Assembly: GCA_002495235.1 (NCBI GenBank)
Contig: DAEG01000033.1
Span: 4,094 to 14,054, forward strand
From: Euryarchaeota archaeon UBA287
GTDB taxonomy: Archaea > Thermoplasmatota > UBA186 > UBA287
DNA length: 9,961 bases
Direction: 5' to 3'
The notes below the pieces were generated by a model. The model had not been told where the DNA came from and did not search any database. It saw nothing but the letters and a program-made list of their open reading frames with translations. Positions 5,537-9,961 of this stretch are shown here, in pieces. Made by a program: the position numbers and the translations under genes. Each line of letters begins with the position of its first letter. Position 1 is the first letter of the stretch.

Positions 5537-7702
5537 ATGAAAAGGAGCATTTGTGTCATAGCCCTGTGCCTCGTGACAATCTCCTTTGAGGGGTGTGTCT
5601 CAGTGGGTAAGGAAGATCTCACGAAGTATGTGGATCCTTTCATAGGCACGGACGGTCACGGACACACGTTTCCGGGTGCTACCCTGCCCTTTGGCATGGT
5701 CCAGCTGAGCCCTGACACCGGGACTGAGGGCTGGGACTGGTGCTCCGGATATCACTACTCTGACAATTCAATCATGGGATTCTCTCACACGCACCTCAGC
5801 GGGACCGGCTGCGCTGACTACGGAAATATCCTTGTCATGCCAATAAACGGGGAGTTGAAGACTGTGCCGGGCACAAAGGAAAGGCCTGAAGAGGGCTATC
5901 GCTCAAGATTCAGCCATGATAGGGAAAAGGCCGAACCGGGTTATTACTCTGTCTTTCTTGATGATTACGGGATAGAGGCAGAGCTCACAGTCACAGAGCA
6001 CACCGGGCTGCACAGATATACCTTCCCTGAGGGCGATGGCTATGTCCTTTTTGACCTCTCGCACAGGATAGGCGGACGAGCTGTGGATAGTGATATTAGC
6101 GCAGTCAACAACACGACCGTTGAGGGCTACACGAGGTGCGACTCAAGCGGTGGCGGCTGGTGCGGGCCCACGAACTACACGGTCTATTTCTGCGCCAAGT
6201 TCAACAAGCCGTTCGATTCCCACGGGTTGCTGGGCGAAGGAAAAAACACCAGTGGGTTCTTTTACTATACAGATCCTGGAGAGCTCCTGCTAAAGATAGG
6301 CATATCCTTCACCAGCGCGGAGGGGGCAAGGAGGAACCTAGAGGAGGTAAAAGGCTTTGAGTTCGATGATGTCAGGAAGAGAGCAAAGGAAGAATGGAAT
6401 GAGATGCTGGACCGGATAGAGCTAAGGGACGGAAACACCGAGAACAAAAAGGTATTCTACACCGCGCTGTACCATGCCCTCATAGCGCCAAACCTCTTCA
6501 GCGATACAGACGGAAGATACATTGGCATGGATGGAATGGTGCACACGGGAAAGCACTACACGGTCTTCTCCCTGTGGGACACGTTCAGGGCGGAGCACCC
6601 GATGCTGGCGATGGTCTACCCGGAATGGAACGAGGCTTTCATAGACTCCATCCTGAAGAAGTACGAACAGTCAGGATTTCTCCCGATATGGGAGCTAGCG
6701 AACTCTGAGACCTACTGCATGATAGGCGTGCACTCCATACCCGTGCTTGTTGACGGGTACTTCAAAGGAATGAGCATGAACGCGGATCTCGCATATGAAG
6801 CGATAAAGAGCGCTCTGCTGACAGATCCGCCGGAGGCGGAAGAGTTCAGGTACTACATTGACCTCGGCTACATGCCTGCTGACATCATTGACGAATCCGT
6901 GTCAAAGACTCTCGAGTTCTGCTACAACGACTGGTGCATGGCGCAGCTGACCGGGGCCCTCGGCAGGGATGAGGACTACAGGCAGTTCTCAAAGCGCTCC
7001 ATGAACTACAGAAACCTGTTCAACCCAGAGACAGGGTTCTTCCAGGGGAAGAACAGGAATGGGTCATGGCAGGACTATGGCAAGGAGGGCTTTGATCCCA
7101 GATACATAGCGTCAGAGCACAGAACTTACACCGAGGCAAACGCGTGGCAGTACCTGTGGTTCGTGCCCCAGGACGTAGAGGGGCTCATATCCCTCATGGG
7201 AGGCAGGGAGAAGTTCGTGGATAGGCTGGACGAGTTCTTCGAGCAGCCGTCGGTGATAACCGGCCCGGGGACGTCCGACGTCTCCGGCATGATAGGGCAG
7301 TACGCACATGGCAACGAGCCGAGCCACCACGTGGCGTACCTCTACGACTACGCCGGAGCGCATGAAAAGACACAGCAGAGGATAAATGAGATCATGAAGC
7401 TGTACACCGCCGAGCCCGACGGCCTCTGCGGAAACGAGGATGTCGGGCAGATGAGCGCGTGGTACATCTTCAGCGCTCTCGGCTTCTACCCGGTGTGCCC
7501 GGGAAAAAATGAGTACGCGCTGGGCATACCTGCTTTCGAGGAAATGGTTGTCCATCTGCAGGAAGGAAAAGAACTAAGGATAAGAAAGGAGAGCAATCCT
7601 GATAACGAAGTGCTTTGGAACGGGGATCCTTTGAACGACCCATTCATCGGGTATGACATGATAAAAGGAGGGGGAGAGCTGGTTTTCAGGGTCAGAGAGT
7701 GA
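5537..7702 (+). CDS. Exported GH92 family alpha-mannosidase
   Basis: A 721-residue, apparently full-length glycoside hydrolase of family 92, calcium-dependent inverting exo-alpha-mannosidases (mostly alpha-1,2) that remove mannose from N-glycans, mannans and related glycans. Residues 1-17 are a short hydrophobic export signal; Cys20 may be lipidated, but the FEGC lipobox is atypical. The N-terminal beta-sandwich opens with YVDPFIGTDGHGHTFPGATL (31-50) and GFSHTHLSGTGCADYGN (81-97). The catalytic (alpha/alpha)6 part contains YTVFSLWDTFRAEHP (341-355), HGNEPSHHVAYLYDYAG (591-607), whose Glu594 corresponds to the family's general acid, and CGNEDVGQMSAWYIFSALGF (631-650), the base and calcium region. 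Five sequons are visible (Asn191, 192, 213, 237, 508). Codon use resembles the neighbours, so any transfer is not recent. The preferred linkage cannot be told from sequence. It probably acts outside the cell. Confidence 0.92.
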   Translation: MKRSICVIALCLVTISFEGCVSVGKEDLTKYVDPFIGTDGHGHTFPGATLPFGMVQLSPDTGTEGWDWCSGYHYSDNSIMGFSHTHLSGTGCADYGNILVMPINGELKTVPGTKERPEEGYRSRFSHDREKAEPGYYSVFLDDYGIEAELTVTEHTGLHRYTFPEGDGYVLFDLSHRIGGRAVDSDISAVNNTTVEGYTRCDSSGGGWCGPTNYTVYFCAKFNKPFDSHGLLGEGKNTSGFFYYTDPGELLLKIGISFTSAEGARRNLEEVKGFEFDDVRKRAKEEWNEMLDRIELRDGNTENKKVFYTALYHALIAPNLFSDTDGRYIGMDGMVHTGKHYTVFSLWDTFRAEHPMLAMVYPEWNEAFIDSILKKYEQSGFLPIWELANSETYCMIGVHSIPVLVDGYFKGMSMNADLAYEAIKSALLTDPPEAEEFRYYIDLGYMPADIIDESVSKTLEFCYNDWCMAQLTGALGRDEDYRQFSKRSMNYRNLFNPETGFFQGKNRNGSWQDYGKEGFDPRYIASEHRTYTEANAWQYLWFVPQDVEGLISLMGGREKFVDRLDEFFEQPSVITGPGTSDVSGMIGQYAHGNEPSHHVAYLYDYAGAHEKTQQRINEIMKLYTAEPDGLCGNEDVGQMSAWYIFSALGFYPVCPGKNEYALGIPAFEEMVVHLQEGKELRIRKESNPDNEVLWNGDPLNDPFIGYDMIKGGGELVFRVRE

Positions 7703-8038
7703 TCCCGCGCAAATTTCAACCTCTCTGATGTGAGAACAGCAAAAGATGGAGGCTATCAGGGAGGGGGAAGTACTCTCGTCGCAGATCCACCTCTCACTCC
7801 GCAGATGCCCTGACCGATGACAGAAGGAACGCCACAGCTCTCATCTTTTCATCAGGGCGGTATCCCGACAGAGGGAGTATGAGAGTGTTATGCACGAGCC
7901 CACGCACAATCGAGGAGCCTGCCGAGAGGCTGGCCTACCCGCTACAGCGTTCTCGCCCCGATCACTGCCCTGAGCACAACCCGTAGCAAACAGACCACCG
8001 GGCTAGGAAGAGAGCCTCTTTCCGGCATGACCTCTCAG
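7703..8038. other. 336-base gene-free space between convergent GH92 and M18 genes
   Basis: No credible reading frame, tRNA or other RNA gene is visible. Plus-strand frames are very short; the minus-strand frame here is an out-of-frame extension alongside the M18 gene. Three small dyads stand out. CTCTCAT (7838-7844) pairs with ATGAGAG (7879-7885). AGCCT (7916-7920) pairs with AGGCT (7927-7931). A hairpin near 8006-8022 (AAGAG with CTCTT) lies just past the M18 stop. None has a T-run that would make it a convincing terminator. The space may be a degraded gene remnant or convergent 3' untranslated sequence. Confidence 0.55.
7838..7885. repeat. 7-bp inverted repeat in the GH92/M18 intergenic space
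   Basis: CTCTCAT at 7838-7844 and ATGAGAG at 7879-7885 are exact reverse complements 34 bases apart. Inside them GGG (7855-7857) can pair with CCC (7863-7865). This could fold as RNA, but 7-bp matches at this distance are not rare by chance. Confidence 0.3.
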
Positions 8039-9355
8039 TTAGCCTCTGAAGAAAGCAAGATAGGCCCTGTAGCACTCGTGTATGTCGGCCTTGCTGGAGA
8101 TCTCGAACGGGCTGTGCATGCCTAGCAGTGCGGGCCCCGCGTCTATGACGTCCATGTTGTGCATGGCGAGGAACTTCGCCACGGTACCGCCGCCGCCTTC
8201 GTCCACCTTGCTCAGCTCGTCGCTCTGCCAGCATATGCCGCGCTCATCGAATATCCTCAGGATCTCTGCTACGAACTCCGCTGTGGCCTCACTTGCACCA
8301 TACTTCCCGCCGTGCCCGGTGAACTTCTCGATAGCTATACCACCGCCAAACTTGGCCGCGTTCTTGACGTCCTGAACCTCCTTATGGTCAGGCTGCAGCG
8401 CCGTAGTGACATCCGCGGATATGGCCTTTGAGACCTCCAAGAACCTGTAAGCCTTACCATCACTCAGGAGATCACGGACGAAGTTCTCTAAGAACGCAGA
8501 GCTCATGCCGGTGCTTCCGTCGCTCCCTATCTCCTCCTTGTCGGCGAAGATAGTAATGGCGGTCTCCTCACCACCCTCATAGTCGAGAATGGCCCTGAGG
8601 GATGTGTAAGCGCACGCCCTATCGTCCTGACCGTAAGCGCCTATCATGCTTCTGTCTAAACCAAGCGTCATCGGTTTGAGCGCCGGAACTACCTCAAGAT
8701 CCGCGCTGACCAGCTCTTCCTCGCTTATGCCATAGCGCTCGAGAGCCTTGAGCACGTTGTTCTTGAACCCGTCCTTCTCGCCTTCAGCAATGCTGCCGGC
8801 TATGACGTCCAGATCCTCTCCCTTGACCGCTTCGCTGAGCTTGAGCTCGTCCTGCTTCTTTGCAAGATGAGGAGGCATATCGGAGATGACAAAACCGCCA
8901 TCCTCCTCTCCTATGCAGAGATCGACCCTGCTACCGTCCTTCTTTGCCACAACACCGTGTATGGCCAGGGGTATGTTGAGCCACTGATACTTGCGTATGC
9001 CCCCGTAGTAATGGGTCTCCAGCATGCCCAGGTTGCACTCGCCATCCTCGTACACGGGCTTCTGCTTCAGGTCAAGCCTCGGGGAATCTATGTGGGATGC
9101 GATTATGCGGGCGCTTTCCTTTTTGCCCGCCACGGCGAGGATCAGCGCTTTCTCCCTGTTGACCGCGTATATCCTATCTCCAGGATACAGAGCGCTCTTG
9201 CCCCTTATGTCAACAAAACCTCTGCTCTCCGCCATCCTCTTCATCTCTCTCACACACTCTCTCTCCGTCTTGCACCTCTGCAGAAATTCCATGTACTCCC
9301 TGCAGAAACCGTCTATCTCCTCAAAGCTCCTCTTTTCCCACAGACTTTCACCCAT
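8039..9355 (-). CDS. M18 family zinc aminopeptidase (aspartyl aminopeptidase type)
   Basis: A 438-residue cytosolic metallopeptidase of family M18, which removes N-terminal residues (often acidic ones) from peptides using two metal ions and forms large oligomers in characterised members. The expected ligands are visible: His88 in ASHIDSPRLDLK; bridging Asp244 in GQDDRACAY; general base Glu274 and ligand Glu275 in ADKEEIGSDG; Asp315 in ISADVTTALQPDH; and His414 in LLGMHSPFEISSKADIHE. HGGKYGASEATAEF (348-361) is also conserved. The start ATG 9355 overlaps the preceding gene's stop by eight bases (ATGGGTGA) and follows a strong GAGGTGA site, so the two are translationally coupled. Length is normal for the family and nothing is missing. 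Substrate preference cannot be read directly. Confidence 0.93.
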   Translation of the reverse strand: MGESLWEKRSFEEIDGFCREYMEFLQRCKTERECVREMKRMAESRGFVDIRGKSALYPGDRIYAVNREKALILAVAGKKESARIIASHIDSPRLDLKQKPVYEDGECNLGMLETHYYGGIRKYQWLNIPLAIHGVVAKKDGSRVDLCIGEEDGGFVISDMPPHLAKKQDELKLSEAVKGEDLDVIAGSIAEGEKDGFKNNVLKALERYGISEEELVSADLEVVPALKPMTLGLDRSMIGAYGQDDRACAYTSLRAILDYEGGEETAITIFADKEEIGSDGSTGMSSAFLENFVRDLLSDGKAYRFLEVSKAISADVTTALQPDHKEVQDVKNAAKFGGGIAIEKFTGHGGKYGASEATAEFVAEILRIFDERGICWQSDELSKVDEGGGGTVAKFLAMHNMDVIDAGPALLGMHSPFEISSKADIHECYRAYLAFFRG

Positions 9356-9961
9356 AGTTCACCTCGTAGAATCTCTTCACCTCGTCCATGCTCGCTCTCT
9401 TTGACGGCCAGACGCTTATCACGCTATCAAGTCCCTCTTCACCGGTCTCGCCCTTGAAGAGCGCTCTGAGATATTCCGTCCTCTCCTTCACATCCCTCTC
9501 AGCTATCCTGACTATCTCATCCATGCTGTAGTAGCGGAGGGGATTGAAACGCTTTCCAAAGTCCTTCATCCCGTGCTCTTCCTCCAGCTCCTTCGGGTCA
9601 GGCACCATGTAGCCGAAGAGGGGATTGACCAGCCAGTGCTTTATCAGCCTGTTCTCTGCAAGATATATGAGTCTCTTTGAGTCCTCTATCCTTATCTTCT
9701 CGCCCTTGCCCGTCTCCTTTCCTTCAACGTCCTGTGCGCCTACCGAGCCGGTGTTGACGACAAAGAAGACCAGCCTGCCCTGCGGACCGACGCCGAGATC
9801 TCCATAGACCTTGAGCTTCAGCAGAGCCTGCTGGCTCTCCTCTCTTGCCATGAAGTCAGTTGCTGCATAGCTCCTTGTCCTTGTGCCTTCTTTCTTCCCT
9901 GCTACGGCGCTGGTTATAACACTCTCGCACGCGCTGTCTAGGGCAACAGCCATCTCTGGCG
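9348..9961 (-). CDS. C-terminal part of a protein resembling ATP-type PEP carboxykinase or DUF4914 (partial)
   Basis: The frame stays open to the right edge, so the gene begins outside the window. The ATG at 9953 is probably internal, because the codons before it (Pro, Glu) continue the frame. About 200 residues are visible. Counting from that methionine, FFVVNTGSVG (63-72) followed by KGEKIRIEDSKRLI (83-96) resembles the late NTGW...GKRI.I.DTR.II block of ATP-dependent PEP carboxykinase. NPLFGYMVPDPKELEEEHG (110-128) and FNPLRYYSMDEIVRIAERDV (136-155) match the following 'LP.F...IP...' and 'DP...Y' helical tail. Nucleotide-binding loops and metal ligands lie outside the window, so activity cannot be judged. 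The DUF4914 family, related to these kinases, is an equally good alternative. The gene ends in an 8-base overlap with the M18 gene. Confidence 0.55.
   Translation of the reverse strand, partial: PEMAVALDSACESVITSAVAGKKEGTRTRSYAATDFMAREESQQALLKLKVYGDLGVGPQGRLVFFVVNTGSVGAQDVEGKETGKGEKIRIEDSKRLIYLAENRLIKHWLVNPLFGYMVPDPKELEEEHGMKDFGKRFNPLRYYSMDEIVRIAERDVKERTEYLRALFKGETGEEGLDSVISVWPSKRASMDEVKRFYEVNYG
9359..9365 (-). promoter_or_regulatory. Ribosome binding site of the M18 aminopeptidase gene
   Basis: On the minus strand, GAGGTGA lies three bases before ATG 9355, inside the end of the upstream gene. It supports this start and coupled translation. Confidence 0.7.

Noticed and set aside
7112..7555. 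147-codon minus-strand frame opposite the GH92 gene
   Set aside because: It is antisense to conserved GH92 catalytic motifs and has no ribosome binding site or domain signal.
7724..7830. Possible C/D box guide RNA (TGATGTG, CTGA, GATGA)
   Set aside because: The boxes are about 80 bases apart, far too long for an archaeal C/D guide.
7838..7885. tRNA-like acceptor stem (7-bp pairing)
   Set aside because: The span is only 48 bases and there is no T-loop or anticodon arm.
8867..9457. 196-codon plus-strand reading frame opposite the M18 gene
   Set aside because: It is fully antisense to a gene with all M18 catalytic motifs; its protein is compositionally odd and has no recognisable domain.
1..9961. 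CRISPR array, insertion sequence, integrase site or toxin-antitoxin pair
   Set aside because: I saw no regularly spaced repeats, transposase or recombinase motifs, or paired small genes; all long frames are accounted for by ordinary families.

Overview
The window is archaeal, most likely from a euryarchaeote (Methanobacteriota in the broad sense). It holds archaeal or eukaryotic-type informational genes (Pus10, ribosomal protein L21e, RNA polymerase subunit Rpo4 and DUF655). It also shows archaeal TATA-box promoters, AGA/AGG arginine and ATA isoleucine codons throughout, and GAGGTGA-type ribosome binding sites inside operons. The style resembles the methanogen, ANME and alkane-oxidiser branch, but I cannot place it more precisely from sequence alone.

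Bases 1-1324 (+) are a compact informational operon: the 3' end of pus10, then rpl21e, rpoF and a DUF655 protein, with gaps of 2-4 bases. Bases 1377-4514 (+) are a high-affinity phosphate uptake operon, pstC-pstA-pstB-phoU. It has its own TATA-type promoter in the 52-base gap behind DUF655. pstC/pstA and pstA/pstB share ATGA stop-start overlaps. No phosphate-binding pstS lies in the window. PstC and PstA form the membrane channel, PstB powers it, and PhoU is the usual cytoplasmic modulator.

Bases 4561-5145 (-) encode a small unrecognised lipoprotein that converges on phoU. It diverges, across a 391-base intergenic region, from a full-length GH92 alpha-mannosidase (5537-7702, +) with an export signal. 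That intergenic region contains a perfect 8-bp inverted repeat, an 11-base direct repeat and three TATA-like elements. Two of them sit about 26-27 bases upstream of the two flanking start codons.

Bases 7703-8038 have no convincing gene. Bases 8039-9961 (-) are a coupled pair: the C-terminal part of a protein resembling ATP-type PEP carboxykinase or DUF4914 enters from the right edge, and an M18 zinc aminopeptidase overlaps its stop codon by 8 bases.

Most of the window is recognisable housekeeping and transport. The parts worth a second look are the surface mannosidase and lipoprotein pair with its structured promoter region, the Pst operon lacking pstS where the informational operon usually continues, and the contrast between leaderless first genes and Shine-Dalgarno-led internal genes. 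I found no CRISPR array, insertion sequence, tRNA or rRNA.
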